Source of the DNA: Microbacterium atlanticum
GTDB taxonomy: Bacteria; Actinomycetota; Actinomycetes; Actinomycetales; Microbacteriaceae
Direction of reading: 5' to 3'
Assembly (NCBI RefSeq): GCF_015277815.1
Contig: NZ_CP063813.1
Coordinates: 1,488,001-1,552,000, forward strand
DNA length: 64,000 nucleotides
Shown: piece after piece, positions 43,344-52,972 of the stretch
How the letters are laid out: each line of letters opens with the position of its first letter
Numbering within the stretch: the stretch's first letter is position 1
Notes under the pieces: generated by a model
Databases searched by the model: none
The model's input: the letters and a program-made list of their open reading frames with translations, nothing else
What the model was told of the DNA's origin: nothing
Translations under genes and position numbers: made by a program

Positions 43344-44339
43344 ATGTCCACCGAGCACCGTGCCGGGCGGCCCAAGGCGTCGTCACGAGAGACGATCGCC
43401 GAGGCCGCCTGCGAGCTGTTCCTCGAGCAGGGCTACGAGCAGACCGCGATCGCCGACATCGCCCGGCGGGCGGGCGTGAGCCGCTCCAGCTTCTTCAACT
43501 ACTTCTCCTCGAAGTCCGACGTGCTGTGGGCGGGCCTGGACGAGCGGCTGGCGGCCCTCGAGTCGCGCCTGGCCGCGGAACAGAGCGCGGATGCCGCCAC
43601 TGCGGTGCGCACCGCCACGCTCGCGCTCGCCGACGGCTTCGTCCCCGACAGCCTGGCCCTCGGCATCGTCAACGCCGCCGCGATGGGCCTGGAGCACGAG
43701 TACGAGCGCGACGCGGCGCTGCGTCGGGCCCGGGTTGGCCGAGCGGTTTCGGAGCGCTTCGCCCGGGGCGGCGCCGACCGCGTGGGCGCCGAGGTGGCCG
43801 GCGCGGCGTGGGGCGGCGCGGTCATCGCCGCGGTCGAGGCGTGGGCGCACGACGGCGCCGGCCGGACCTCGCTGGGACGGTTCCTGACCAGGGCCGCCGA
43901 CGCGGCCGGCGCACTCTCGCCGACGGCTCCGGCCGGCGAGGTCGCACAGCTGCGCGTGGTCGTGCAGGCCGCCGCCTTCGAGCAGACGCTCGCGTTCTAC
44001 CGTGACGTCGTCGGAATGCCGCAGGCGGAGGCCTATGAGGCGGAGGGCGGTGCACGCGTGGCCATCCTCGCCGCGGGCCGCGCCACCCTCGAGATCGCGA
44101 ATCCCGCGCAGGTCGAGTTCATCGACCGCGTGGAGACCGACGGCGACGCGCCGAGCGACCGCATCCGGCTCGCCCTCGAGGTCGCCGACACCGACGCCGC
44201 CGTGGGCCGACTGGCCGACGGGGGCGCGCAGATCGAGGCGTCCCCGCGCGTCACGCCGTGGCGATCACGCAACGCGCGGCTGCGGGGACCTGCGGGCCTG
44301 CAGATCACCCTGTTCCAGGAGCTCGGGCCCCACGCCTGA
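43344..44339 (+). CDS. TetR regulator fused to a VOC (glyoxalase-fold) domain
   Basis: The 331-aa protein has an N-terminal TetR DNA-binding domain (about 10-60, helix-turn-helix [20 protein letters not shown]) and the usual helical dimer/ligand region to about residue 190. A VOC/glyoxalase-bleomycin-resistance domain follows (about 195-328), with [28 protein letters not shown] and a second half ending [15 protein letters not shown]. TetR proteins do not normally carry a VOC domain. The frame is continuous with no stop or start between the halves. The VOC part may sense a small metabolite or act on it. The ligand and target genes are unknown; lipBA is divergent. Confidence 0.85.
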   Translation: MSTEHRAGRPKASSRETIAEAACELFLEQGYEQTAIADIARRAGVSRSSFFNYFSSKSDVLWAGLDERLAALESRLAAEQSADAATAVRTATLALADGFVPDSLALGIVNAAAMGLEHEYERDAALRRARVGRAVSERFARGGADRVGAEVAGAAWGGAVIAAVEAWAHDGAGRTSLGRFLTRAADAAGALSPTAPAGEVAQLRVVVQAAAFEQTLAFYRDVVGMPQAEAYEAEGGARVAILAAGRATLEIANPAQVEFIDRVETDGDAPSDRIRLALEVADTDAAVGRLADGGAQIEASPRVTPWRSRNARLRGPAGLQITLFQELGPHA

Positions 44340-44360
44340 GTCGCGGCCGGGCCGCAGCCG

Positions 44361-44378
44361 GCCGCCGCGAGCGGCGGC
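44361..44378 (+). terminator. Possible terminator before ffh
   Basis: GCCGCCGC and GCGGCGGC face each other across 2 nt. Such GC-only dyads arise easily by chance in this genome. Confidence 0.3.
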
Positions 44379-44393
44379 GGCATCCGTCGCCGT

Positions 44394-44399
44394 TAGAAT
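44394..44399 (+). promoter_or_regulatory. -10 element of ffh
   Basis: TAGAAT ends 9 nt before the ffh ATG, so the mRNA would have at most a few leader bases. Confidence 0.5.
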
Positions 44400-44408
44400 C
44401 GGTGCATC

Positions 44409-45971
44409 ATGGCGACTTTCGGCACTCTCTCCGACCGGCTCACCGAGACCTTCCGCAACCTCCGCACCAAGGGCAAGCTCACGCCCGCGGACGTCGACGG
44501 CACGGTCCGCGAGATCCGGCGCGCGCTGCTGGACGCCGACGTGGCGCTGCCGGTCGTCAAGGAGTTCACGGCGAAGGTGCGTGAGCGGGCGCTCGGCGAC
44601 GAGGTCAACCGGGCGCTGAACCCCGCGCAGCAGGTCGTGCAGATCGTCAACGAGGAGCTGGTCGCGATCCTGGGCGGCCAGCAGCGCCGCCTCCAGTTCG
44701 CCAAGAACCCGCCGACGGTGATCATGCTCGCCGGGCTCCAGGGATCTGGAAAGACCACGTTCGCCGGCAAGCTGGCGCGCCAGCTCGAGAAGGAGGGCCA
44801 CACCCCTCTGCTCATCGCCGCCGACCTCCAGCGTCCCAACGCCGTGAACCAGCTGCAGGTCGTCGCGCAGCGCGCCGGCGCCGCCATCTACGCGCCTGAG
44901 CCGGGCAACGGCGTCGGCGACCCCGTGCGGGTGGCGCGCGACGGCGTCGAGGTCGCCCGTCGCCAGCAGCACGACGTGGTCATCATCGACACCGCCGGCC
45001 GCCTCGGTGTGGACGCCGAGCTGATGAAGCAGGCCGCCGACATCCGCACCGCGACCGATCCCGACGAGGTGCTCTTCGTCATCGACGCGATGATCGGTCA
45101 GGACGCTGTGAACACCGCCAAGGCGTTCCAGGACGGTGTGGACTTCACCGGCGTCGTGCTCTCCAAGCTCGACGGCGACGCCCGCGGTGGCGCCGCACTG
45201 TCGGTGGCGTCGGTGACCGGCCGCCCGATCATCTTCGCCTCGACCGGCGAGGGCCTCGAGGATCTCGAGGCGTTCCACCCCGACCGCATGGCGTCGCGCA
45301 TCCTCGACCTCGGCGACATCCTCACCCTCATCGAGCAGGCGCAGCAGGCCTTCGACGAGGAGGAGGCGCTCAAGGTCGCCGAGAAGCTCGCGACCGAGCA
45401 GTTCACGCTCGAGGACTTCCTCGAGCAGATGCAGCAGATGCGCAAGATGGGGTCGATGAAGAAGATGCTCGGGATGCTCCCGGGCATGGGCTCCATGAAG
45501 CAGCAGCTCGAGGACTTCGACGAGCGCGAGATCGACCGCACCGAAGCCATCATCCGGTCGATGACGCCGGCCGAGCGCCGCAACACCAAGCTTCTCAACG
45601 GCTCGCGGCGGCTGCGCATCGCACGGGGCTCCGGCATGACCGTCACCGACGTCAACCAGCTCGTGCAGCGCTTCGAGCAGGCCGCGAAGATGATGAAGAC
45701 CGTCGCGCGCGGCGGGGTGCCCAACATCCCCGGCATGGGCCCGGTGCCAGGTGCCGGGCGCCCGGGCGCGTCCTCGAAGCGCGGCAAGCAGCAGAAGGCG
45801 AAGGGCTCGCGCTCGGGCAACCCGGCCAAGCGCGCCGCCGAGAACGCCGGCATCGCCGCGCAGGCCGCCGAGGCTCCGACGGGTTCCGGCTTCGGCCTGG
45901 GCGGCGGCGCCAAGGGCGCGCCGAGCGAAGCCGACCTCGCCGAGCTGCAGAAGATGCTCGGACGCGGCTGA
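44409..45971 (+). CDS. ffh: Signal recognition particle protein Ffh (SRP54)
   Basis: The 520-aa GTPase binds signal peptides and 4.5S RNA. The NG domain has GLQGSGKTTFAGKLA, DTAGRLGVDAELM and SKLDGDARGGAALS. The M domain is methionine-rich (QMRKMGSMKKMLGMLPGM) and carries the RNA-binding segment RSMTPAERRN with RIARGSGM. A Gly/Pro/Lys-rich C-terminal tail of about 80 residues extends beyond the E. coli protein. It works with FtsY encoded 4 kb upstream. Confidence 0.97.
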   Translation: MATFGTLSDRLTETFRNLRTKGKLTPADVDGTVREIRRALLDADVALPVVKEFTAKVRERALGDEVNRALNPAQQVVQIVNEELVAILGGQQRRLQFAKNPPTVIMLAGLQGSGKTTFAGKLARQLEKEGHTPLLIAADLQRPNAVNQLQVVAQRAGAAIYAPEPGNGVGDPVRVARDGVEVARRQQHDVVIIDTAGRLGVDAELMKQAADIRTATDPDEVLFVIDAMIGQDAVNTAKAFQDGVDFTGVVLSKLDGDARGGAALSVASVTGRPIIFASTGEGLEDLEAFHPDRMASRILDLGDILTLIEQAQQAFDEEEALKVAEKLATEQFTLEDFLEQMQQMRKMGSMKKMLGMLPGMGSMKQQLEDFDEREIDRTEAIIRSMTPAERRNTKLLNGSRRLRIARGSGMTVTDVNQLVQRFEQAAKMMKTVARGGVPNIPGMGPVPGAGRPGASSKRGKQQKAKGSRSGNPAKRAAENAGIAAQAAEAPTGSGFGLGGGAKGAPSEADLAELQKMLGRG

Positions 45972-45981
45972 CGCCGGGATG

Positions 45982-46008
45982 GCGGATGCCGCCGGTCGCG
46001 GCATCCGC
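45982..46008. terminator. Bidirectional terminator after ffh
   Basis: An 11-bp perfect stem (45982-45992 with 45998-46008) with a 5-nt loop lies between the convergent ffh and ligase genes. Confidence 0.75.
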
Positions 46009-46031
46009 TCGCTGCGGGTCTCGGCGCGATC

Positions 46032-47195
46032 TCAGTGGCCGAGCGCGGCCAGGTGCTCGCGCAGCGTCGGGCCGGAGCGGAACTCGCCGACCAGGTGCCG
46101 CACGACCTCACGCAGGTCGCCGTCCGCGGCGTCGGCCACGGCGAGCTGGCGCGCGTAGCTCGCCCCCTCCGTGAGGATCGTCTCGATGCCGGCGATCTCA
46201 CGGGCGCACCTCAGCTCCACCGCGATGTCGCCGACCTCGGCGAGGGTCTCACGCAGATGATCGGCGACCGGGCGCTGCGTGCCGTTGCGGTCGACGATCA
46301 GGCGCGCGTCCAGTCCGTAGCGGGCCGCGCGCCACTTGTTCTCCCGGACGAACCAGGGCGGGATGGTCTCGAGCCGGTGTCCCTCGTCGATCAGGCGCGA
46401 GAAGCGCTCCACGAGCACCTGGACGAGGGCCGCTATCGCGGCGAGCTCGGGCAGGGTCGACATCCCGTCGCACGCGCGCACCTCGATCGTCCCCCAGCGC
46501 GGCGCCGGCCGGATGTCCCACCGCACCTCGGAGGCGTCCTCCATGACGCCGGTGCGCACCATGTCGTCGAGGTAGCCCTCGAACTCCCGCCAGTCCCGCA
46601 GCGGCCACGGCAGCCCCGCCGTCGGCAGCTGCTGGAACACCAGCGCGCGATTGGACGCGTACCCGGTGCGCTCGCCCGCCCAGAACGGGCTGGACGCCGA
46701 GAGTGCCTGCAGGTGGGGCAGGTAGACTGCGAGCGCATTGATGATGGGGAACACCTTGTTGACGTCCTCGACCCCTACGTGGACGTGGATGCCCCAGATC
46801 ATCATGTTGCGCCCCCACCACTGCGTGCGCTCGATGAGCTTGTGGTAGCGGGTCTTGTCGGTCACCGTCTGGTGGTACCACTGCGCGAAGGGGTGGCTCC
46901 CCGCGCACAGCAGATCGATGCCGTGCGGATCGGTGAACGTCCGCACCGCGGCGATGGCGTCGCCGATGTCGTCGACGGCGGCGGCGACGGTGTCGCCGAT
47001 GCCGCTGGTGAGCTCGATGGTGTTGGTGAGCAGCTCGCCCGTGACGGTGTACCGCTCCAGCGTCGAGTCCTCTTCGAGCGCTTCCAGCACCTCGGGAGCA
47101 CGCGGTATCAGGTCGCCGGTCGCGGTGTCGGCGAGCATCAGCTCCCACTCGAGGCCGACCGACGATCGGGATGATGTCGCGAAGGGCACCGTCAT
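46032..47195 (-). CDS. GCS2-type glutamate--cysteine ligase / carboxylate-amine ligase
   Basis: The 387-aa protein belongs to the GCS2 (YbdK/EgtA-like) ATP-dependent ligases. Motifs are [10 protein letters not shown] at the N-terminus, [17 protein letters not shown], and [16 protein letters not shown]. Members join glutamate to an amine such as cysteine, but many are called only weak ligases, so the product (gamma-glutamylcysteine or another gamma-glutamyl compound) is open. ATG 47195 is preferred; a GTG 8 codons upstream is also in frame. It is divergent from rpsP. Confidence 0.87.
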   Translation of the reverse strand: MTVPFATSSRSSVGLEWELMLADTATGDLIPRAPEVLEALEEDSTLERYTVTGELLTNTIELTSGIGDTVAAAVDDIGDAIAAVRTFTDPHGIDLLCAGSHPFAQWYHQTVTDKTRYHKLIERTQWWGRNMMIWGIHVHVGVEDVNKVFPIINALAVYLPHLQALSASSPFWAGERTGYASNRALVFQQLPTAGLPWPLRDWREFEGYLDDMVRTGVMEDASEVRWDIRPAPRWGTIEVRACDGMSTLPELAAIAALVQVLVERFSRLIDEGHRLETIPPWFVRENKWRAARYGLDARLIVDRNGTQRPVADHLRETLAEVGDIAVELRCAREIAGIETILTEGASYARQLAVADAADGDLREVVRHLVGEFRSGPTLREHLAALGH

Positions 47196-47233
47196 GGGCA
47201 CAGTCTGACACGGTGGCACGGCGGTCGTTCTGG

Positions 47234-47294
47234 TTCACGGCATGCCGCGTCATCTGGCAGAATAGAGGGCTGGATCACCCGCTCGACCCTCTAT
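47234..47294 (+). promoter_or_regulatory. rpsP promoter and leader hairpin
   Basis: TTCACG (47234-47239), an 18-bp spacer and CAGAAT (47258-47263) are the best promoter candidate. The leader then holds an 8-bp hairpin ATAGAGGG (47262-47269) with CCCTCTAT (47287-47294), so the leader is over 100 nt. Its role is unknown. Confidence 0.4.
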
Positions 47295-47389
47295 CCGGCG
47301 CGGCGATCCTCCCTTCAGAGCTTCCGCCGGGTGTGCACCCCACGCTCCAGGCGATCGGTTCACTCACTTTCCACACATTCAGGAGAATC

Positions 47390-47821
47390 GTGGCTGTCAA
47401 GATCCGTCTCAAGCGCCTCGGCAAGATCCGTGCGCCCTACTACCGCATCGTCGTGGCCGACTCGCGCACCAAGCGCGACGGCCGTGTCATCGAGGAGATC
47501 GGCAAGTACCACCCCACCGAGGAGCCCTCGTTCATCGAGGTCGACTCCGACCGTGCCCAGTACTGGCTGTCCGTCGGCGCGCAGCCGACCGAGCAGGTCC
47601 GCGCCATCCTGAAGCTGACCGGCGACTGGGGTCGGTTCAAGGGCGACAAGGACGCGGTCTCGACCGTGAAGACCCGCGACGACAAGGCCGCCTTCGAGGT
47701 CGACTCCTCGAAGAAGTCGGTCATCAAGCCGAAGGCCGAGAAGAAGGCCGAGGAGCCCGCCCAGGCTCCCGCCGACGAGGCGACCGACGCGGCCGACGAG
47801 GCCGCCGACTCCGCCGAGTAA
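47390..47821 (+). CDS. rpsP: 30S ribosomal protein S16
   Basis: The 143-aa protein carries the full S16 fold ([20 protein letters not shown] at the N-terminus, then [13 protein letters not shown]). An Ala/Glu/Asp-rich tail of about 35 residues follows, as is common in actinobacteria. The GTG start has AGGAG 4 bases upstream. It opens rpsP-KH-rimM. Confidence 0.96.
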   Translation: MAVKIRLKRLGKIRAPYYRIVVADSRTKRDGRVIEEIGKYHPTEEPSFIEVDSDRAQYWLSVGAQPTEQVRAILKLTGDWGRFKGDKDAVSTVKTRDDKAAFEVDSSKKSVIKPKAEKKAEEPAQAPADEATDAADEAADSAE

Positions 47822-47825
47822 TCCG

Positions 47826-48056
47826 TTGCTCGCCGCCGCGCTCGAACACGTCGTCAAGGGGATCGTCGATCACCCCGACGACGTCCGCATCGACTCGTCC
47901 ACGTCGCCGCGAGGCGACGTGCTCGAGGTGCACGTGCACCCCGAAGACCGGGGTCGCGTGATCGGGCGCGGCGGCCGCACGGCCAAAGCCCTGCGCACCC
48001 TCATCTCTGCCCTCGCCGACGGCCGCCGCGTGCGCGTCGACGTCGCGGATGACTGA
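47826..48056 (+). CDS. khpA: KH-domain RNA-binding protein (KhpA-like)
   Basis: The 76-aa single KH domain has the GxxG RNA-binding loop in RVIGRGGRTAKALR. KhpA-type proteins bind many RNAs, and the gene is conserved between rpsP and rimM. The TTG start lies 4 bases after the rpsP stop without a ribosome binding site of its own, so it is probably translated by coupling. The end overlaps rimM by 8 bp. Confidence 0.9.
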   Translation: MLAAALEHVVKGIVDHPDDVRIDSSTSPRGDVLEVHVHPEDRGRVIGRGGRTAKALRTLISALADGRRVRVDVADD

Positions 48057-48723
48057 GGTGCCGGGCGAGGACACCGCGGGATCGGGCCCTGACGCCCGCA
48101 AGCCCGTGAACGCCGTACCCCCCGCCGGCAAGACCCAGCTCCGCGTCGGCCGCCTCGTCAAGGCGCACGGTCTCAAGGGCGCCATCAAGCTCGAGCTCTA
48201 CACCGACGACCCCGAGGGCCGCTTCGTCCCCGGCGCGACGTTCACGCTCCAGGTGCCCGAGTCATCGCCGTGGCACGGCAAGCCGCTCACGGTTCGCGAG
48301 TTCCGGTGGATGAACAGCCACCCGGTCGCCTTCTTCGAGGGGGTCGAGGACCGCGACACCGCCGAGGGCCTCATCCGCGCGATCCTGTGGATCGACGAGG
48401 ACGTGCAGGCCTCGCCCGCCGAGGACGATGCCTGGTTCGATCACCAGCTCGTCGGGCTCGACGTCGTGCGCGACGGTGAGACCGTCGGCAAGGTCGCGCG
48501 CGTCGACCACCTTCCCGCGCAGGACCTGCTCATCGTCAAGGTCCGCGACGCCGAGGTGCTCGTGCCCTTCGTCAAGGCGATCGTCCCCGAGGTGGACGTC
48601 GCGGCCGGCCGCGTGATCGTCACCCCTCCTCCCGGGCTGTTCGAAGACCTCCCCGACGACGACGGCGAGTCGGCCCAGACCGCGTCGGACACGCCAGTCG
48701 CCACGGACGACACCGCCGGCTGA
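48049..48723 (+). CDS. rimM: Ribosome maturation factor RimM
   Basis: The 224-aa protein helps assemble the 30S head and binds S19. Its RimM domain begins [20 protein letters not shown], and the PRC-barrel part contains [10 protein letters not shown] and [20 protein letters not shown]. About 28 extra residues precede the domain, and an acidic tail follows it. In most bacteria trmD follows directly; here the nitrate locus intervenes. Confidence 0.95.
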   Translation: MTEVPGEDTAGSGPDARKPVNAVPPAGKTQLRVGRLVKAHGLKGAIKLELYTDDPEGRFVPGATFTLQVPESSPWHGKPLTVREFRWMNSHPVAFFEGVEDRDTAEGLIRAILWIDEDVQASPAEDDAWFDHQLVGLDVVRDGETVGKVARVDHLPAQDLLIVKVRDAEVLVPFVKAIVPEVDVAAGRVIVTPPPGLFEDLPDDDGESAQTASDTPVATDDTAG

Positions 48724-48763
48724 GGCCGTCTCACTCACCCCTTGGCCGCCGCGTGCGGCAGAT

Positions 48764-48781
48764 GTGATCTGCGGGAAACAC
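48764..48781 (+). promoter_or_regulatory. Candidate nitrogen-control site upstream of the nitrate reductase
   Basis: GTGAT (48764-48768), 6 bp and GAAACAC (48775-48781) resemble a GlnR box (gTnAC-n6-GaAAC) with one mismatch. The heptamer GAAACAC is the same as in the narK and nirB promoters. It ends 42 bp before the ATG. Confidence 0.45.
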
Positions 48782-48823
48782 GGCGGGAAAGGTCCTGGAA
48801 CCTCGCTGGCCGACCATGGGGGC

Positions 48824-51800
48824 ATGGCCCAAGTACGCTCCCCGGTGCGCACCGTGTGCTCGTACTGCGGCGTCGGCTGCGGCATCTCGGTCACGACCGC
48901 GGACGGCGGGCCGGGGCATCCGCTCGCCATCGCGAAGGTGGCGGGGGACCGCGAGCACCCGACGAACGCCGGGCGGCTGTGCACGAAGGGGGCGACCCAC
49001 GCCGAGCTCATGCAGGCTCCGGGCCGTATGACCTCGGCACACCGGCGCCCGGCACGCGGTGAGCCGGCCGAGCCCGTCGCGCTCACCGACGCCGTGACGG
49101 ATGCCGCCGCCCGCCTGCGCGCGATCCTCGACGAGCACGGGCCCGATGCCATCGCACTGTATGTGTCGGGCCAGATGAGCATGGAGGCCCAGTACCTCTC
49201 CAACAAGCTCGTCAAGGGGTACCTGCGCGGCATCCACATCGAGTCCAACTCACGCCTGTGCATGGCATCGGCCGGCACCGGCTACAAGCAGTCGCTCGGC
49301 GCCGACGGCCCGCCCGGGTCGTACGAGGACTTCGACAGGGCGGACCTCTTCTTCGTCATCGGGTCCAACACCGCGGACTGCCATCCGATCCTCTTCCTGC
49401 GGATGGCGGATCGGCTGAAGCAGGGCGCGCGGCTCATCGTGGTCGACCCGCGCCGGACGGCGACGGCGGACCGGGCCGACCTCTTCCTGCAGATCCGCTC
49501 GGGGACGGATCTCGCGCTCCTCAACGGGCTGCTGCATCTGCTCGTGGCCGCCGGCGACATCGACGAGGAGTTCATCGAGGCGCACACCGAGGGCTGGGAG
49601 CACATGGCCGCGCTCCTGGCCGACTACCCGCCCGATCGCGTCGCCGACATCACCGGCCTCGCCGAGGAGGACATCCGCACCGCCGCGCGCTGGATCGCCG
49701 AGGCCGGCGAGTGGATGACCCTGTGGACCATGGGACTCAACCAGTCCACGCACGGCACCTGGTCGACCAACGCCATCTGCAACCTGCACCTGGCGACCGG
49801 GGCGATCTGCCGCCCGGGCAGCGGCCCGTTCTCGCTCACCGGTCAGCCCAACGCGATGGGCGGCAGGGAGATGGGGTACATGGGGCCCGGCCTGCCCGGC
49901 CAGCGCGCGGTGTTCAGCGCGACGGACCGCGCGTTCGTCGAAGATGTGTGGGGCCTGGAGCCGGGGGCGATCCGCGCGGAATCGGGCTCCGGGACCATCG
50001 ACATGTTCCGTCGCGCCGCCGAGGGCGAGATCAAGGCGCTGTGGATCGTCTGCAGCAACCCGGTCGCTTCCGTCGCCAACCGCAGGACCGTGATCGAGGC
50101 GCTCGAGAGCGCGGAGCTCGTCATCGCGCAGGACGTCTACACCGAGACGGCCACCACGGCGTACGCCGACATCTTGCTCCCCGCGACCCTCTGGGTGGAG
50201 GCGGACGGCGTCACGGTCAACAGCGACCGCACCCTCACCCTGGTGCGGGACGTCGTGCCCGCTCCGGGCGACGCGCAGCCGGACTGGCTGCTGATCTGCC
50301 GCATCGCGCAGGCGATGGGATTCGACGGCTTCGACTTCGCCTCCAGCGCCGAGGTCTTCGACGAGATCCGCCGGTTCTGGAACCCGCAGACCGGCTGGGA
50401 CCTGCGCGGGGTCACCTACGAGCGCCTCCGCGAGACGCCGGTGCAGTGGCCCGCCCCGCCCGGCGACCCCGCGACGCGTCATCCGATCCGGTATGTGAAC
50501 GACGGCGTCAGCCAGTCCCTCCACGTCGAGGACGACGGCACGGTGCCGCGGCTGGCCTTCGCGACGCCGTCGCGGCGCGCGCAGTTCCTCGCCCGTCCGC
50601 ACCTCGATCCGGCGGAGCTGCCCGACGACGACTACCCGTGGGTGCTCAACACCGGACGCCTGCCGCATCACTGGCACACCCTGACCAAGACGGGCCGGGT
50701 GGCCAAGCTCGCCAAGCTGCACCCTGGACCGTTCGTCGAGGTGCACCCGTTCGACGCTGAGCGTCACGGCATCTCGGACGGCGACCAGGTCGAGGTCGCA
50801 TCGCGCCGCGGCCGGTTCGTCGTGCCGGCGGTGCTCACCGATCGCGTCCAGCCCGGCAGTCTGTTCGCCCCGTTCCACTGGAACGACGAGCACGGCGAGT
50901 ACGTCACCGTGAACGCCGTGACCAACGACGCGGTGGACACGATGTCGGCGCAGCCGGAGCTCAAGGTCGCCGCTGTGTCGCTGCGCCGCGTCGGGCCCGG
51001 TGCCGGCGCCGCCGAGCCGTCGACGGCCTCCGCCGACGAGGCGCTGGCCCAGGCGGGCGTGCCCCTTGCGCCACCCCCGCTGAGCGACACCGAGGGCGCC
51101 TATCTGGCGGGCTTCCTGTCGACGGTGCGGTCGGTGGCGCTCGCGCCCGGTGAGGTGCCGGTGCTGCCGGCCGAGGCGCCGCTGGGGGCGCTCGCGCGCG
51201 CCTGGTTCGACGGCGTGCTCGCCGGCGCGTTCTCGCGCGCCTCCGTCGGCGGCGCGACGCCGCAGTCCGGCGATGCCGATGAGGTCGTCGTGCTGTGGGG
51301 CTCGCAGACCGGGAACGCCGAGGAGTTCGCCACGGCCGCGACCGCCGCCCTCGGGGCGCGCGGCATCCCGGCGCGGTCGCGGAGCATGGCGGAGCTGCGC
51401 GCGACCGATCTCACCGCCGTGCGTCGACTGCTCGTCGTCACGTCCACGTTCGGCGACGGCGGCCCGCCCGACAACGGCGCGGCACTGTGGCACGACCTGA
51501 ACGCCGACGGCGCGCCGGAGCTCTCGGACCTCCGCTACGCCGTGCTGGCGCTCGGCGACTCCAGCTACGACGACTTCTGCGGTCACGGCCGGCGTCTGGA
51601 CGCGCGGCTCGGCGAGCTGGGGGCGACGGCCCTGCTCGAGCGCGTCGACGTCGAGCCCGATGCCGACGAGCCGCGCGAAGCGTGGCTGGCGCAGATCCTC
51701 GAGACGCTGGCGGGGGAGGGGACGGTGGCTGCGGCATCCGTCGTCGCACCTCCGGCCCCCATGAAGCGCCTGTTCACCCGCGCCAACCCGGTGCACGCGC

Positions 51801-52885
51801 CCCTGGTGCGCAATGAGCTCCTCAGCCGGCCCGGGTCGCAGAAGGAGGTGCGGCGGATCGGCTTCGACCTGTCGGAGTCCGGCGCGACGTACGAGGCGGG
51901 CGACTCGCTCGGCGTCGTCTGTGCCAACGCGCCGGGTGTGGTGACGGAGTGGCTCCAGGCCACCGGGATCGCCCCGAACACGATCGTCGAGCTCGACGGC
52001 GAGGAGCGCACGTTCGCCGACGCGCTGCGGACGCGGCTGGACATCACCAGGACGCCGCTGGACCTCGTCCGCTTCATCGCCGAGCGCAGCGGCGACAGCG
52101 CGCTGAACGCACTGCTCCGGCGCGAGAACAAGGGCCGGCTCGAACAGTTCCTGTGGAGCCAGCAGGCCGTGGACCTCGTCCGCGACTTCCGCGTCGCCGC
52201 GTCGGCCGACGAGTGGGTCGGCGTGCTCAAGCGGCTCCAGCCGCGCCAGTACTCGATCTCGTCGAGCCCGAAGACCGATCCGGGCACCGTCGAGCTCACC
52301 GTGTCGGTGGTGCGGTTCCAGACCGAGTCGGGCCGTGCGCGGGGCGGCGTCTGCTCGACGTTCCTCGCGGACGGTGAGGCGACGGCGGCGCCCGTGTACC
52401 TGCAGCGCTCGCCCGCCTTCCGTCCGCCGGCCGCATCCGATGCGCCCATGATCATGATCGGCCCGGGCACGGGCATCGCCCCGTTCCGCGGATTCCTCCA
52501 CGACCGTCGCGCCGACGGGCACACCGGCCGCAACTGGCTGTTCTTCGGGGAGCAGCACGCCCAGACGGACTTCTACTACCGCGAGGAGCTTCAGCAGATG
52601 CACGCGGACGGCTTCCTCACCCGCCTGGACCTGGCCTTCTCGCGCGACCAGCGGCAGAAGATCTACGTCCAGGACCGCATGGTCGAGCACGGTGCGCGTC
52701 TCTGGCGCTGGCTCGAGGACGGAGCCCACGTCTACGTGTGCGGCGATGCGACGCGCATGGCCAAGGACGTCGAGGCGACGCTCGTCGGCATCGCCCAGCA
52801 GCACGGCAAGCTGTCCGAGGACGCGGCGACGGAGTACGTCCGCGCCCTGGCGGCCGACGGCCGCTACGCCCGCGACGTGTACTGA
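48824..52885 (+). CDS. Single-chain assimilatory nitrate reductase with CysJ-like NADPH reductase half
   Basis: The 1353-aa protein reduces nitrate to nitrite in the cytoplasm. The N-terminal half is a molybdopterin oxidoreductase: [4Fe-4S] cysteines C12, C15, C19 and C53, and the Mo-ligand cysteine in [12 protein letters not shown] (about residue 145). A molybdopterin-dinucleotide-binding domain starts near residue 600. The C-terminal half is a diflavin reductase: flavodoxin ([14 protein letters not shown], about 820), FAD-binding RQYSISSSP with GVCSTFL, and NADPH-binding [20 protein letters not shown] and a C-terminal aromatic. Electrons therefore pass from NADPH through FAD, FMN and Fe-S to Mo within one chain. 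I chose ATG 48824 because the Fe-S motif starts ten residues later. Confidence 0.93.
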   Translation: MAQVRSPVRTVCSYCGVGCGISVTTADGGPGHPLAIAKVAGDREHPTNAGRLCTKGATHAELMQAPGRMTSAHRRPARGEPAEPVALTDAVTDAAARLRAILDEHGPDAIALYVSGQMSMEAQYLSNKLVKGYLRGIHIESNSRLCMASAGTGYKQSLGADGPPGSYEDFDRADLFFVIGSNTADCHPILFLRMADRLKQGARLIVVDPRRTATADRADLFLQIRSGTDLALLNGLLHLLVAAGDIDEEFIEAHTEGWEHMAALLADYPPDRVADITGLAEEDIRTAARWIAEAGEWMTLWTMGLNQSTHGTWSTNAICNLHLATGAICRPGSGPFSLTGQPNAMGGREMGYMGPGLPGQRAVFSATDRAFVEDVWGLEPGAIRAESGSGTIDMFRRAAEGEIKALWIVCSNPVASVANRRTVIEALESAELVIAQDVYTETATTAYADILLPATLWVEADGVTVNSDRTLTLVRDVVPAPGDAQPDWLLICRIAQAMGFDGFDFASSAEVFDEIRRFWNPQTGWDLRGVTYERLRETPVQWPAPPGDPATRHPIRYVNDGVSQSLHVEDDGTVPRLAFATPSRRAQFLARPHLDPAELPDDDYPWVLNTGRLPHHWHTLTKTGRVAKLAKLHPGPFVEVHPFDAERHGISDGDQVEVASRRGRFVVPAVLTDRVQPGSLFAPFHWNDEHGEYVTVNAVTNDAVDTMSAQPELKVAAVSLRRVGPGAGAAEPSTASADEALAQAGVPLAPPPLSDTEGAYLAGFLSTVRSVALAPGEVPVLPAEAPLGALARAWFDGVLAGAFSRASVGGATPQSGDADEVVVLWGSQTGNAEEFATAATAALGARGIPARSRSMAELRATDLTAVRRLLVVTSTFGDGGPPDNGAALWHDLNADGAPELSDLRYAVLALGDSSYDDFCGHGRRLDARLGELGATALLERVDVEPDADEPREAWLAQILETLAGEGTVAAASVVAPPAPMKRLFTRANPVHAPLVRNELLSRPGSQKEVRRIGFDLSESGATYEAGDSLGVVCANAPGVVTEWLQATGIAPNTIVELDGEERTFADALRTRLDITRTPLDLVRFIAERSGDSALNALLRRENKGRLEQFLWSQQAVDLVRDFRVAASADEWVGVLKRLQPRQYSISSSPKTDPGTVELTVSVVRFQTESGRARGGVCSTFLADGEATAAPVYLQRSPAFRPPAASDAPMIMIGPGTGIAPFRGFLHDRRADGHTGRNWLFFGEQHAQTDFYYREELQQMHADGFLTRLDLAFSRDQRQKIYVQDRMVEHGARLWRWLEDGAHVYVCGDATRMAKDVEATLVGIAQQHGKLSEDAATEYVRALAADGRYARDVY

Positions 52886-52921
52886 GGACCGCCTCGTCCC
52901 CACGGGCGCGGGGGCAGCACG

Positions 52922-52961
52922 AAGATGAGCGGATGCCTCGGCCGAGGCATCCGCTCATCTT
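52922..52961. terminator. 40-bp perfect palindrome, bidirectional terminator
   Basis: Arms 52922-52941 and 52942-52961 are exact reverse complements with no spacer, between the convergent nitrate reductase and narK genes. The stem is about 18 bp once a minimal loop opens. Confidence 0.8.
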
Positions 52962-52972
52962 GTGGTGTCGCG

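Noticed and set aside
49250..52903. A 1217-codon open frame antisense to the nitrate reductase, and similar long antisense frames over the nucleotidase, fruA, smc, nirB and glgX.
   Set aside because: In about 70% GC DNA the frame opposite third-codon positions is stop-poor. Products are Arg/His/Asp-rich without motifs, while the opposite strand carries complete, recognisable enzymes.
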